A stretch of 64,000 nucleotides of DNA from Kitasatospora humi (GCF_020907985.1 NZ_JAJJPA010000026.1:26828-90827); one strand, 5' to 3'; positions 41,963 through 51,904 are shown, counted from the stretch's first letter. The notes: generated by a model from the sequence alone, not told the origin. Program-made: numbers and translations.

Positions 41963-43263
41963 TGGCTCCGTTGGATACCCAGCTCGTCCGTAGGCTGCGT
42001 GAGCAGGCCGGTGTCCGCCTGGCTCAGCAGCGCCGACAGGACGAGGAGTCCGGCATCCCTCCGATGCGGTTGGAGGATGAGCGGCAGTTCGCCCGCTCGG
42101 TCATCGCCGGCGCGCTTGCCGAGCACGTGGAAGACGAGGCGCGCCAAGGCCGTCTCCTGCCGACACCGGACGAGGAACGCGACCTGGTCGAGGCCGTCCA
42201 CGCGGCCCTGTACGGCGCCGGACCGCTCCAGCCCTTGCTGGAGGATCCCCAGATCGAGAACATCAACATCAACGGCGACCGCACGTTCGTCCGCTACGCA
42301 GGTGGGCGAAAGGTGCGGCTGGGACCGCTCGTGGGCAGCGACGAGGAGCTGTACACCCTCGTTCAGACCCTGGCCGCTACGTCCGGTTTGAGCTCGCGCG
42401 CATGGGACAGCCTGAACGCCGAGCTGGACCTGACCCTTCCCGACGGCTCACGTCTGTCGGCGGTTCGCGACGTCTCGAAGCGCCCGGCCTTGAGTATCCG
42501 CCGCAACAGGATCGGCAAGGTCCGACTCGATGCCCTCGTGGAAAACGGCACGGTTCCCCCGGACGTCGCCGCGTTCCTTCGGGCTGCCGTGCTGGCCAAG
42601 AAGAACATCATCATCGCCGGTGCGACAGACAGCGGGAAGACGACGCTGCTACGCGCCCTGGCCAACGAGATCCATCCCGACGAGCGGCTCATCACGATCG
42701 AGAGGTCGCTGGAGCTCGGGCTGGACGAATTTGAGGACTTGCACCCCGACATCGTGGTCATGGAGGAGCGGCTGGCCAACAGCGAGGGCGAGGGCGCTGT
42801 CACCATGGCCGACCTAGTGCGGCGTTCGCTGCGCCAGGACCCAGACCGGGTGATCGTCGGTGAGGTGCTCGGCGGTGAGATCGTGACGATGCTTCAGGCG
42901 ATGAGCCAGGGTAACGACGGCTCCCTGTCCACGATCCACGCCCGCGACTCCAGCGAGGTCTGGAACCGCATCGCCACCTACGCCCTCACGGCCAAGGAGC
43001 GGCTGCCGATCGAGGCCAGCCACATGCTCATCGCCGGCTCCGTGCATTTCGTCGCCTTCTTGAAGAAGGTGCGGGACCCCCACACCGGTGAGAAGGTCCG
43101 CCGGCTCATGAGCATTCGGGAAGTCAACGGGTTCGACCAACGGGTGCAGTCGAGCGAGGTCTTCAAGATGGCCCCGCACGGCGTCCTCATGCCAGCAGCC
43201 CAGCTGACCTGCCTGGACGAGCTCGCCGACTTCGGCTACCTCCCGGGCGGAGGGTGGCTGTGA
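41962..43263 (+). CDS. tadA: TadA/CpaF secretion ATPase
   Basis: A 433-residue protein, its ATG overlapping the preceding stop. Walker A GATDSGKT is at 220-227. The Asp box region has LITIERSLELGLDEFEDLHPD. Walker B is RVIVGEVLGGE and the His box is SLSTIHARDSSE. This is the hexameric motor that drives Flp pilus polymerisation. The protein is full length for the family. Genes tadA, tadB and tadC overlap by a few bases each. Confidence 0.9.
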   Translation: MAPLDTQLVRRLREQAGVRLAQQRRQDEESGIPPMRLEDERQFARSVIAGALAEHVEDEARQGRLLPTPDEERDLVEAVHAALYGAGPLQPLLEDPQIENININGDRTFVRYAGGRKVRLGPLVGSDEELYTLVQTLAATSGLSSRAWDSLNAELDLTLPDGSRLSAVRDVSKRPALSIRRNRIGKVRLDALVENGTVPPDVAAFLRAAVLAKKNIIIAGATDSGKTTLLRALANEIHPDERLITIERSLELGLDEFEDLHPDIVVMEERLANSEGEGAVTMADLVRRSLRQDPDRVIVGEVLGGEIVTMLQAMSQGNDGSLSTIHARDSSEVWNRIATYALTAKERLPIEASHMLIAGSVHFVAFLKKVRDPHTGEKVRRLMSIREVNGFDQRVQSSEVFKMAPHGVLMPAAQLTCLDELADFGYLPGGGWL

Positions 43264-44129
43264 GCGACCTGCTGACTTCTCCGGACCTGCTGCTCGCCCT
43301 GATCGCCGGTCTCGCGGCCGGCGGCGGCATCGCCCTACTCATTGCCTCGATCATCGGCTGGCCCCGCAAGGTGCGCACCAGGTCGGGGACCGGCCAGCGG
43401 CTGGCCGCGTTCGCCCGCAAACGCGGTGCAGCAGCCGCCATAACGGCCCTGGTGGTGCTAGCGCTAACCCGCTGGCCGGTCGCCGCGATCGGCACTGGGT
43501 TGCTGGTGCTGTTCTGGAGCAAGCTGTTCGGCGGGAAGAAGGAAGAAACGGCCGCACTGGAGCGCGTGGAAGCCCTGGCCGCCTGGACCGAAAGCCTGCG
43601 CGACACCGTGTCGGCCGCCGTAGGCCTGGAGCAAGCCGTGCAGGCCTCCGCCCGGGCCGCGGCCCCGGCCCTTCGCCCGCACCTGCTCACCCTCATCGAC
43701 CGGCTGCGCGCGAAGACGCCGCTTCCCCAGGCCCTGGAGCTACTGGCCGATGACCTCGCCGACGGTGACGCGGACGTGGTCATCACCGCGCTCAAGGACA
43801 ACGCCCGTCTGCGAGGCCCGGGACTGAGCGGGGTCCTGGGCGAACTGGCCAGGACGGCCAGGGAGAACGCGGACGTGCGCCGCCGGGTCCTGGCCCAGCG
43901 CTCCGGCACCCGTCGCAGCGTGCAGATCGTGGTCACCGTCTGCGTTGCCTTCCCTGTTGGCATGGCGGTCTTCAACCCGGGCTATGTCGAGCCGTACCGC
44001 TCCCTTCAGGGCCAGGGCGTTCTGGTGCTGGTGGCCGCGTTCTTCCTGGCCGGCCTGGCGTGGCTGCGCCGGCTGTCCACCATGGCCGCACCTACACGGC
44101 TGCTCACCCGAGGGGAGGCACGCGGATGA
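43260..44129 (+). CDS. tadB: TadB-like inner-membrane platform protein
   Basis: GTG 43260 overlaps the tadA stop. The 289-residue protein has two N-terminal membrane segments at about 8-30 and 58-80, a T2SSF helical domain at about 90-225 (SLRDTVSAAVGLEQAVQAS, and GPGLSGVLGELARTARENADVRRRV), and two more membrane segments to the end. It forms the platform with TadC on which pilin is assembled. Confidence 0.85.
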   Translation: MSDLLTSPDLLLALIAGLAAGGGIALLIASIIGWPRKVRTRSGTGQRLAAFARKRGAAAAITALVVLALTRWPVAAIGTGLLVLFWSKLFGGKKEETAALERVEALAAWTESLRDTVSAAVGLEQAVQASARAAAPALRPHLLTLIDRLRAKTPLPQALELLADDLADGDADVVITALKDNARLRGPGLSGVLGELARTARENADVRRRVLAQRSGTRRSVQIVVTVCVAFPVGMAVFNPGYVEPYRSLQGQGVLVLVAAFFLAGLAWLRRLSTMAAPTRLLTRGEARG

Positions 44130-45040
44130 TCCTGACCCTGCTGACCGGATCGGTGTGCGGGCTGGGCCTGTTTTTGCTGGTCCGTACCCTGATGCCTGCC
44201 CGCCCAGGGGCGGCGGCGCAGGTCGCACGGATCGACGCGATGCGCACGGCGACCGGTACCGCCTCCCAGGCGACCCCAAGCCAGCAGCGCGGCCGCTCGA
44301 GCGCGCTGGAAGAGCGAATCGGTCCGAAGATGGCCGCGCTCTACGCCAGCCAGGGCTGGCAGCTGCGAGCGATCCGGAAGGACTTGGCGATCCTGGACCG
44401 CTCGATGGAGTCGTTCTTGGCGCAGAAGGTGATGTTTTCAGCGGCTGGTCTGCTTCTCGGCCCCGCGGTGGCCTTCCTGGTGTACCTGGCGGGCCTGACC
44501 ACCAGCGCTGCGACCCCGCTGTGGCTCACCTTGATCTTCATCATCGCATGCTTCTTCGCCCCGGATCAGGAGGTGCGGACGCAGGCGAGGGAGCGCCGTA
44601 AGGAGTTCCAGCGCGCGCTCGCGACCTACCTGACGCTTGTTCACCTGAATCTGGCTGGCGGGGCGGGGCTTCCGGAGGCCTTGAAAGCGACGAGCGAGGT
44701 CTCCGACATCTGGCCGATGGTGCGCATCCGGCGGGCGCTGGACGAGGCGCGGCTGACCGGGGCGCACGCGTGGGAGGCGCCGGGCCGGCTGGGCGAGGAG
44801 ATCGGCGTGGCGGACCTGGTCGATCTGACCGCCACCCTGTCGCTGGTCGCCGAGGACGGCGCCCGGGTACGCGCTTCTCTTGCCGCCCGCGCGGAGACGC
44901 TACGCAAACGCGAGCTCGCCGATCTCGAAGGGGCGGCCGCCGCGCGGTCGCAGTCCATGCTGGTCGCCCAGCTGCTGCTCTGCTTCGGCTTCTTGATCTT
45001 TCTCGGCTATCCGGCCCTGACCCGTGTCATGGCCCTGTGA
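44126..45040 (+). CDS. tadC: TadC-like inner-membrane platform protein
   Basis: ATG 44126 overlaps the tadB stop. The 304-residue protein has one N-terminal membrane segment, a pair at about 100-150, a T2SSF domain at about 155-270 with a Gly-rich LNLAGGAGLPEALKATSE segment, and a final membrane helix. It is a paralogous partner of TadB. Confidence 0.85.
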   Translation: MILTLLTGSVCGLGLFLLVRTLMPARPGAAAQVARIDAMRTATGTASQATPSQQRGRSSALEERIGPKMAALYASQGWQLRAIRKDLAILDRSMESFLAQKVMFSAAGLLLGPAVAFLVYLAGLTTSAATPLWLTLIFIIACFFAPDQEVRTQARERRKEFQRALATYLTLVHLNLAGGAGLPEALKATSEVSDIWPMVRIRRALDEARLTGAHAWEAPGRLGEEIGVADLVDLTATLSLVAEDGARVRASLAARAETLRKRELADLEGAAAARSQSMLVAQLLLCFGFLIFLGYPALTRVMAL

Positions 45041-45083
45041 CCAACTGACTTACGCGCACGACCGAACTACGAGGGGAACCACG

Positions 45084-45395
45084 ATGTCCACTGCTATCGC
45101 CAACGTGCAGGAGAAGTCCCGGCGCCCGATCGTCGAGCTCTTCCTGCTGACCGCCATCGTCCTGCGTGTTCGCTGCGCCGAGCTGTACGGCGACCTCAAC
45201 CGCCGGGCGCAGGCCGCTCGGGAGCGCGAGGATGCTGGCGTCTCCGCTGTCGAGCTGATCCTGATCACTGCCGCCGTCATCGTCATCGTCGGCATCGCCG
45301 TGGTGGCCATCAAGGGCGCCGTCACCACGAAGTCCGGCGACGTCAGCAAGTGCATCACCGGTGCCGACACCACCAACAACGGCGGCTGCAACTGA
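45084..45395 (+). CDS. Flp-type pilin with long N-terminal extension
   Basis: ATG 45084 behind GAGGGG. The 103-residue protein has the prepilin site DAG/VSAVELILI: cleavage after Gly 52 puts Glu 57 at +5 of the mature protein, followed by a hydrophobic helix. A mature product of about 51 residues fits Flp pilins. The 52-residue leader is longer than usual and contains its own hydrophobic stretch at about 17-28. It is cleaved by the prepilin peptidase encoded at 51980. Confidence 0.8.
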   Translation: MSTAIANVQEKSRRPIVELFLLTAIVLRVRCAELYGDLNRRAQAAREREDAGVSAVELILITAAVIVIVGIAVVAIKGAVTTKSGDVSKCITGADTTNNGGCN

Positions 45396-45447
45396 TACCG
45401 CCACCGGCGGACTGGACGAGGACGACAGCGATCCGAGGGGGAAAGCG

Positions 45448-45876
45448 ATGCCACGCCTACTGCAGCGGTTGCGGCAGAGGCTGAGCGGTGACCGGGGTTC
45501 CAGCACTGTGGAGTTCCTGGTCATCACGCCGCTGCTGCTGCTGATCATCCTCACCCTCGTCCAGTTCGCCATGTATTACTTCGCCACACAGGTCACCCAG
45601 GCGGCCGCCCAGGCTGGCGCCCGCAAGGCCCGTGAGACCGCCGACGCCAACCCGGGCTCCTGGCAGGGGCTGGCCACGCAGACCGCGAGCAACCGAATCA
45701 GCAGCCTGGGCCCGCAATTGGTCAACGGCTCCGCTCAAATCAACCCGGTGCACGACGGGGACCAGGTCGGTCTGACCATCACTGCTCAGGTCGTACCGGT
45801 CGTGCCGTTCCTGCACCTGCATGTCACCTCCCGCAGTGTCGGGCCGATCGAGAGGTTCATCCCCGATGTCGGCTGA
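45448..45876 (+). CDS. TadE-like pseudopilin
   Basis: ATG 45448 after GAGGGGGAAAG. The 142-residue protein has the prepilin site RG/SSTVEFLVIT at residues 16-25, with Glu at +5, and a long hydrophobic helix. The C-terminal domain has strands DQVGLTITAQVVPVVPFL. TadE-like minor pilins support pilus formation. It overlaps the next gene by 11 bases. Confidence 0.8.
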   Translation: MPRLLQRLRQRLSGDRGSSTVEFLVITPLLLLIILTLVQFAMYYFATQVTQAAAQAGARKARETADANPGSWQGLATQTASNRISSLGPQLVNGSAQINPVHDGDQVGLTITAQVVPVVPFLHLHVTSRSVGPIERFIPDVG

Positions 45877-46312
45877 CAGCTCCAGGCTGGCGGCCGTGCT
45901 CGCCGCAGCGCGGCGCCGCGGCGACGCGGGGATCTCCAGCGTCGAACTGGTCATCATCGCCCCCGTGTTGATGCTGCTGATCCTCTTCTTGATCGGATTC
46001 GGGCAGATCGTGCAGGCCCGCGGCGGCCTGGACGGCGCCGCCCGCGACGCCTCGCGGGCCGGCGCCCTTCAGCGCGACTGGGGCTCGGCTGTACGCGCCG
46101 CCCAGCAGGCGGCCGACGCCGACGCCGTCGGCGTCTGCGCGGGCGGACACGTCAACCTCGACCCGAGCGGCAACTGGGAGCCCGGCGGGATGTTCAAGGT
46201 CACCTTGACCTGCAATGCCAAGGGCCTGGACATGCTCGGCTGGCGGTGGAGCAAGTCCATGACGTCCACGTCCACCGCTCCCCTGGACACCTACCGGCGG
46301 ACTGTGCAATGA
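45866..46312 (+). CDS. Second TadE-like pseudopilin
   Basis: ATG 45866 lies inside the end of the previous gene. The 148-residue protein has the prepilin site AG/ISSVELVIIA with Gly 22 and Glu 27 at +5, a hydrophobic helix, then ARGGLDGAARDASRAGAL, typical of TadE/TadG. Two cysteines in the C-terminal part may form a disulphide. Confidence 0.8.
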   Translation: MSADSSRLAAVLAAARRRGDAGISSVELVIIAPVLMLLILFLIGFGQIVQARGGLDGAARDASRAGALQRDWGSAVRAAQQAADADAVGVCAGGHVNLDPSGNWEPGGMFKVTLTCNAKGLDMLGWRWSKSMTSTSTAPLDTYRRTVQ

Positions 46313-46752
46313 CCCTGACCGAACGCCTGCGCCGCAAGCCCGCCGACAAGGGCTCCGGCGCGATCGCCCTGATCCTGGCCGCGCTGCTGTTCATGACGAT
46401 CGCCGGCTTCGTGATCGACACGGGGTTGGCCATCCACCAGCGGGAGCGGGCTGCCGACACCGCCGAGCAAGCCGCCCGGTACGCGGCCGACCACATCAAC
46501 GCCACCTCTCTGCGGAACGGCACCGGTGTCAGCGTCGATGCCCAGGCCTGCACCGCAAACGTCGAGGCCTTCGTTGCCGAGTCCGGCTACGGAAGCGACG
46601 ACGTCAGCGCCTCGCACTGCACCGCGGCCGGCGGCAACTCCGTCAGCGTCACCGTCCGCCTCACCTACAAGCCTCTGCTGATGAGCATGGTGAACAGCGG
46701 CAACCTCCAGGTGTGGGGTTCCGCCACCGCTCAGGCTGTCCAGGAACAATGA
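46309..46752 (+). CDS. TadG-like pilus protein
   Basis: ATG 46309 overlaps the upstream stop. The 147-residue protein has an N-terminal hydrophobic helix (GAIALILAALLFMTIAGFVID, about 17-37) followed by HQRERAADTAEQAARYAADHI, the usual Tad minor pilin pattern, but without Glu at +5 after a cleavage glycine. Processing by the prepilin peptidase is therefore doubtful, and it may stay membrane anchored. Confidence 0.75.
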   Translation: MTLTERLRRKPADKGSGAIALILAALLFMTIAGFVIDTGLAIHQRERAADTAEQAARYAADHINATSLRNGTGVSVDAQACTANVEAFVAESGYGSDDVSASHCTAAGGNSVSVTVRLTYKPLLMSMVNSGNLQVWGSATAQAVQEQ

Positions 46753-46790
46753 TCCTGATTAGCGATCAGCACAGGGGATGGGAGAACACC

Positions 46791-47477
46791 ATGAAGACCA
46801 CCGCCAGCAACCGACGCTCCGTCACGCGCCGCACCGTGCTCACCGGCGCGGCCGTGGTGCTGCTCGTCGCTGCCGCGGCCGGCTGCTCCAGCTCGAAGAA
46901 CAGCACCGGTGGGGACATCGCCGGCGCCCAGAGCGGATCGCCGACCGCCGCCAGTTCCTCCCCCACCCCGACGATCTCCGCTTCGCCCGGGTGGACCGCC
47001 CCTACCTTCGCGTTCCCCTCCGATGTCACCATGCAGTTGGACGGGTTCACCGCCAGCGACCCGGCCAAGAACGCCGCAGTGCGTGACCTCGGGTACGCGA
47101 TGAGCGCGTACGAGGAAGGACTGGCCACTGGCGCAACTGACCGGCCGGCCCTGGCCCGGTACTGGAGCGGCCTGGCGAATGCGGCCGTCGCCAAGAGCAT
47201 CACCAGCTACAAGGCCGGCGGGCACCGCATCACCGGCATCTCCCACTTCCTGCGCCCCAACCTCACTCTCAAGGACGCCTCCTCAGCCACGGCGACGCTG
47301 TGTGAAGACCAGAGCAAGTCCTTCCCCAAGGATCTGGGCACGGGCGCGGTCGTCACCGGCACGCCGAGCGACGATGACTACGTGGCCTGGAATCTGACGC
47401 TTCAGCACGACCCTGCCGGTGACTGGCAGGTCAACGCGGTGAACTGGACGCACGGGGTGCTGTCATGCAAGCCGTGA
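46791..47477 (+). CDS. Lipoprotein of the Tad locus
   Basis: ATG 46791 after GGGAGA. The 228-residue protein has an Arg-Arg containing signal (RRTVLTG), a hydrophobic stretch and a lipobox ending VAAAAGC, so Cys at about 32 is the likely lipidated residue. A Ser/Thr/Pro linker follows, then a domain of about 150 residues whose layout suits the secreted mycobacterial-type NTF2-like fold (ALARYWSGLANAAV). Location is probably the outer face of the membrane. Confidence 0.7.
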   Translation: MKTTASNRRSVTRRTVLTGAAVVLLVAAAAGCSSSKNSTGGDIAGAQSGSPTAASSSPTPTISASPGWTAPTFAFPSDVTMQLDGFTASDPAKNAAVRDLGYAMSAYEEGLATGATDRPALARYWSGLANAAVAKSITSYKAGGHRITGISHFLRPNLTLKDASSATATLCEDQSKSFPKDLGTGAVVTGTPSDDDYVAWNLTLQHDPAGDWQVNAVNWTHGVLSCKP

Positions 47478-48472
47478 CTCGCCGCGGCGCCACCCTCACT
47501 GCCGCTGTCGTCGCTGGCGCGCTCGTCGCTGGCCTGCCCTGGCCGGCCTACGCAGGCCAGGGCAACGGCAACGGCTCCAGCACGCCGACCACGATCGAGT
47601 CCCACGTCGTCATCACCGACAGCGCCAACGGCTCTGTGCCGGGCGCGCAGCACCTGACCTCTGTGGGCGGGGCGTGGGATCCGCCGCCTTGCTGGTATGA
47701 ACCGACTTACACGCCAGACCAGTTCGACACGGCTTTCCAGCAGTTGCTGGCTGGCTTGGCCGGCATGTCCGGTTCCGCTGGCGCAGATGCGTTGGCGGAG
47801 TACCAGAAGCTCAAAGCAGATGGCGACTTCCACAGGGGTCAACCAGGCCTGTGGTGGGCGATGGTGAAGAGCAACAAGGCCTGGGACCTGCCGAGCACTG
47901 CCAGTTGTGATCAGCCTCCAGGTGTCGTGTGGGTACCCACTGGCACCACGCCGCCGGGTGTGCTGCCGGTCACCCCGGAGATGCTCAGCAAGCTGGCCTA
48001 CGGCGCCACGAAGCTGCCGCCGCCGCAGGTGAAGTTGTCCCCGGCGGCTGGGGACCAGACCGTCAACCTGCCCACGTTCGTGTCTTTCAGCGAGCCCATC
48101 CAGCCGGTGAGCGTGACCGCGAGCCTGGACTACGACGGTATCGATATCGCCGCGTCCACCCTGGCCGTGCCGACATCGCTCCAGGTGGACGCCGGCACGA
48201 GCGATGCCTCGCCGAGCACCTGCACCTACCCGTTCACGAAGACCGGCGGCGGCTACCAGGTGGACTCCTCCACCGCGAACTGCAACATCACCTACCAGCG
48301 GAGCTCGCGCGGAGGCAGCTACCCGCTGACCGCGCGTGTGACCTGGAGGGTCACCTGGAACCCGAGTAAGGACCCTAACGGTCAGCCGCAGAACGCGCTG
48401 CCCGACGGTCTGACCGGCGGGACACCGCAGGCTGTGATCGTCAAGGAAATCCAAACGGTCGTCACCGGGTAA
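47465..48472 (+). CDS. Secreted protein of the Tad locus
   Basis: ATG 47465 overlaps the lipoprotein gene by 13 bases. The 335-residue protein has a signal peptide with a cleavage site near PAYAGQG (about 30). The mature part has W-rich PPPCWYEPTYTPDQF near 74-88, W-x2-VK segments, and paired cysteines in STCTYPF and TANCNITY. The beta-rich C-terminal half suggests an exported surface protein. Its place in the locus suggests a pilus-associated or adhesin role, which is inference. Confidence 0.7.
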   Translation: MQAVTRRGATLTAAVVAGALVAGLPWPAYAGQGNGNGSSTPTTIESHVVITDSANGSVPGAQHLTSVGGAWDPPPCWYEPTYTPDQFDTAFQQLLAGLAGMSGSAGADALAEYQKLKADGDFHRGQPGLWWAMVKSNKAWDLPSTASCDQPPGVVWVPTGTTPPGVLPVTPEMLSKLAYGATKLPPPQVKLSPAAGDQTVNLPTFVSFSEPIQPVSVTASLDYDGIDIAASTLAVPTSLQVDAGTSDASPSTCTYPFTKTGGGYQVDSSTANCNITYQRSSRGGSYPLTARVTWRVTWNPSKDPNGQPQNALPDGLTGGTPQAVIVKEIQTVVTG

Positions 48473-48508
48473 AGCCGGACCGACCCGAGGACGCATAGAG
48501 AGGCCAGG

Positions 48509-51500
48509 ATGGCGAGAAGTCGGATCAAGGCGGCGGGCGGCGCTCGCGCGCGTACCGTCACGGACGTGCTGGGGGCGCTGCTCGCGGGCCTGCTGCTCCT
48601 CGCCATCCTCGTCGGCATTCCCTACGGCTTGGTCAGCTTCGTCGGCTGGCCGCTGCCGGCGTCGATGCCGACGATGGATACGCTCACCCAAGACGTGAGC
48701 GTCACCACGTTCATCGCGATCTTCGCGTGCTTCGTCTGGGTGCTTTGGGCACAGTTCGCGGTCTGCGTCGCGGTGGAGCTGCGTTCGGCGCTGCGCGGGG
48801 TCGAAGTGCATATCCACGTCCCAGCCGCTGGCGCCAGCCAGGCGCTCGCCCGCAAGCTCGTGACGACCATGCTGCTGGTCGGCGCTGGGGCGCTGACCGT
48901 GGGACAGGCCGCCAGCGCGGCCACCCCGCCCGCGCAGGGCCCGGCACAGCAGGTCGCGGCCGTCGCCTCGGTCGTCCCCGGATCCACGGGCGGCACCGCC
49001 ACGACGCAGGCCTCCGCCCTGGGTGCGTCGAGTGGCAAGGTGTACGTCGTCCAGGCGTCCACCGCTGGGCACCACGAGACGCTGTGGGACATCGCGCAGA
49101 AGCACTTGGGCAACGGCCGCCGGTACAGCGAAATCTACGACCTCAACAAGGGCCGGCTGCAGCCGGACGGCGATCGGATGACCGAGGCCGGTTTGGTGCG
49201 CGCCGGCTGGCAGCTGCTGATGCCGGACGATGCAACCGGCCTCGACAGCGGCCCCGCCGCGCCGGCTGCTTCAGCGCAACCGGGCGTGACCGGCCAAAAT
49301 GGCGAGCACACCGTGAAGGTCCACCAAGGCGACACCCTGTCGGCCATCGCCCAGCGCGAACTCGGCAACGGCGACCGATACCCGGAGCTGCTGGAGGCAA
49401 CGAAAAACGTCGTGCAGCCCGATGGCTCGCACCTGACTAACGCGGACCAGCTGTTCCCCGGCGACGTCATCGTCATCCCGGCACCGGCAGCTGCGACACC
49501 AGCACAACCCGCTGCCCCGAACACGCCCGCACCTTCGGTCGCCGCACCATCGCCGGGCACCCAGGCACCGGCCACTCCCCCAGCTCCCGCGCACCCCAGC
49601 CCCGCCAGCCCGGCGCCCGCCGCGCCGGCCACGGCGACGCCGACTCCTGCCGCGAGCGCACCGGCCACCGAGCAACCGGCCACCACCGCCCCCGGGCACG
49701 ACATCCCGGCCGAGCAGGCATCGGCCCAGCCGACCGCAACCGGCTCGACAGCGAAGGCGAGCAGCGAGGCGCCGGCGGTGTCGATGCAGGAGGTCGGCGG
49801 GATCGCCGCGCTCCTAGGCGCCGGAGTCCTCGGGGTGATCGCCCGCAGGCGGCGCCAGCAGCAGAACGAACGCAGGCCGGGCGAGACAATCGCGATGCCA
49901 GAGGACACCGCCCAGGCCGAACAGGTCCTGGACCGCACCTCCTCCCCCGGCTCGGTGGACCTGCTGGACCGGGCGCTGCGCACCCTGGCTCACGAGAACC
50001 CAGATGCTCTACCCATCGTGCGCGGAGCACGGGTGACCGCCGACCGGGTCGAGGTCCTGGTCGAGGACCCCGACGCCGAGGCCCTTGAGCCGTTCACGGG
50101 CCGTCCCGATGGGTGGTGGTCGGTGCGCGCCGATCGCAGCACCCTGCTCAGTACTGACGAGGCCCGCCAGGTCCCGGCCCCCTACCCGGGGCTGTCCACA
50201 GTCGGCACGAGCGAGGACGGCACGCTACTGCTGGCCAACCTCTCCGAGCTCGGCGTGCTGCTGCTCGACGGTGACGAGAAGAGCGTGCGCGAGGTCGCCC
50301 GGGGCATCGCCATGGAGGCCGGCACGAGCCTGTGGGCCGATCACATTGAGGTCCTCACCGCCGGTTTCGGCCTGGAGCTCCAGCAGCTGCTGTCGGCCGG
50401 CCGCGTGATGTACTCCCCCAGCCTGGCCACGGCACGCGCCGACCTGGCCCGGGTCCTGATCGAGGCCCACCAGGCCGAGCATGAAGGCGGCGAACCGCCG
50501 CAGCCGTGGATAGTGGTCTGCGCCTCCGCTCCCAGCAGCGACGAGTTGTACGAGTTCGCAGACCTGCTGGGCAAGGCGCGCGACCTGAAGGTCGCCGCCG
50601 TGCTGCCGGCCGCCGGTTCCGCCCGTGGCCTGTTCCCGACCGCCGCGGTCGTGGACGCGTCGCTGGTGACTGAGTCTCAGCGCATCGACATGCTCGGCGT
50701 CGACATCGTGCTGCAGCGCGTCACGGACGAGGCCTACCGGCAACTCACCGCCACCATGACCACCGCCGCCCAGCCCGCCGAGCCGGCCACCGGGGCGTGG
50801 ACCAACGTCCCTGACCCGGACCGGCCACGCCGCGGCCCCGTGTCCATCGACCTCACCGGAGCCGCGATGCGCACCCACCTGCTCCTGCTGCCCGAGCCCG
50901 ACCACACCGAGGACGAGGAGGCTGCCGTCACCGACAACAGCAACATCGCGCAGGCCACGGGCACCGAGAGCGGCACCACCGACCAGGTGCCCGCCGCCGA
51001 TACTGCCCAAGCCGCTGCGGCTGCTCCGGCCGTGACAAAGGCGGACTCCGTCCCGGATCCTCGTGCCGCGATGCTCAACGGCCCGACGTCGCTGACGAAG
51101 CACCAGTCTGCGGTGACCGTAGTGCGCGAGAGCGATCCCGCCCCCGAGCCGGGCAAGCTCGCCCCCCAGGTTCAGGTGCTGGGCCCGCTGCGAATCGCCA
51201 ATGTGGGTGACACGACCGTGCCACCCAAGTACGTCCTGCTGGCCGCCCTGTTGATCTTCAAGACGGAGCGGGACTACGGGTCGATCGCCAACCACATGAA
51301 CCCAGCCCGCCCCTGGTCGCCCGGGTCTATGGACCAGGAGATGTCGCGGCTGCGCGCACGCCTGGGCGTGGACTCCGAGGGCGTGCCGTATCTGCGGCCC
51401 AAGCCGCGTGGGGTCCAGCAGTACTCGCTGTCCGATGAGGTCACAGTGGACTGGTCGGATTTCCTGCACCTGGCCGAGCGTGGTCTGCCGCACGGCCCGG

Positions 51501-51904
51501 GCGGTGTCCGCGACTTGGAGGCCGCGCTGGCGCTGGTGCGCGGCAGGCCGTTCGGCGGAGCTGGCGCCCACTCCTGGGCGGCCCCGATCGCTCAGACGAT
51601 GATCAGCCGGATCGTGGATACGGCGCACACCATCGCGACCCTCCGCTGCCAGGACGAGGTGCTGGACATCGATGCCGCCCGGGCCGCGATCACCAGCGGC
51701 CTCGATGTGGAGCCGACCGCAGAGATCCTGTACCGCGACTGGATGAGGGTCGAGCACCGCGCCGGCAACACCGCGGCCGTGCGCAGCGTCATCGACCAGG
51801 TCCGCCAGATGGCCACTGACTGGGAGTTCACGCACCTCCAGGACGAGACCGAGATGCTCATCACCCGGCTCACCGCCGGGCGGGGAGCCGTTCAAGGTCT
51901 CTAA
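48509..51904 (+). CDS. Membrane LysM protein with C-terminal BTAD regulator domain
   Basis: ATG 48509 after AGAGAGGCCAGG. In the 1131-residue protein, membrane segments lie at about 20-42, 62-85 and 115-130. Two LysM domains follow (about 176-235, HETLWDIAQKHLGNGRRYSEI; about 266-325, DTLSAIAQRELGNGDRYPEL), then a Pro/Ala-rich stretch and another hydrophobic segment near 430-446. The C-terminal 240 residues resemble a SARP/BTAD regulator (VQVLGPLRIANVGDTTVPPKY, then AARAAITSGLDVEPTAEILYRDWMRVEHRAG). Such LysM-BTAD fusions are regular members of actinomycete Tad loci and may link wall contact to regulation. Confidence 0.8.
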   Translation: MARSRIKAAGGARARTVTDVLGALLAGLLLLAILVGIPYGLVSFVGWPLPASMPTMDTLTQDVSVTTFIAIFACFVWVLWAQFAVCVAVELRSALRGVEVHIHVPAAGASQALARKLVTTMLLVGAGALTVGQAASAATPPAQGPAQQVAAVASVVPGSTGGTATTQASALGASSGKVYVVQASTAGHHETLWDIAQKHLGNGRRYSEIYDLNKGRLQPDGDRMTEAGLVRAGWQLLMPDDATGLDSGPAAPAASAQPGVTGQNGEHTVKVHQGDTLSAIAQRELGNGDRYPELLEATKNVVQPDGSHLTNADQLFPGDVIVIPAPAAATPAQPAAPNTPAPSVAAPSPGTQAPATPPAPAHPSPASPAPAAPATATPTPAASAPATEQPATTAPGHDIPAEQASAQPTATGSTAKASSEAPAVSMQEVGGIAALLGAGVLGVIARRRRQQQNERRPGETIAMPEDTAQAEQVLDRTSSPGSVDLLDRALRTLAHENPDALPIVRGARVTADRVEVLVEDPDAEALEPFTGRPDGWWSVRADRSTLLSTDEARQVPAPYPGLSTVGTSEDGTLLLANLSELGVLLLDGDEKSVREVARGIAMEAGTSLWADHIEVLTAGFGLELQQLLSAGRVMYSPSLATARADLARVLIEAHQAEHEGGEPPQPWIVVCASAPSSDELYEFADLLGKARDLKVAAVLPAAGSARGLFPTAAVVDASLVTESQRIDMLGVDIVLQRVTDEAYRQLTATMTTAAQPAEPATGAWTNVPDPDRPRRGPVSIDLTGAAMRTHLLLLPEPDHTEDEEAAVTDNSNIAQATGTESGTTDQVPAADTAQAAAAAPAVTKADSVPDPRAAMLNGPTSLTKHQSAVTVVRESDPAPEPGKLAPQVQVLGPLRIANVGDTTVPPKYVLLAALLIFKTERDYGSIANHMNPARPWSPGSMDQEMSRLRARLGVDSEGVPYLRPKPRGVQQYSLSDEVTVDWSDFLHLAERGLPHGPGGVRDLEAALALVRGRPFGGAGAHSWAAPIAQTMISRIVDTAHTIATLRCQDEVLDIDAARAAITSGLDVEPTAEILYRDWMRVEHRAGNTAAVRSVIDQVRQMATDWEFTHLQDETEMLITRLTAGRGAVQGL

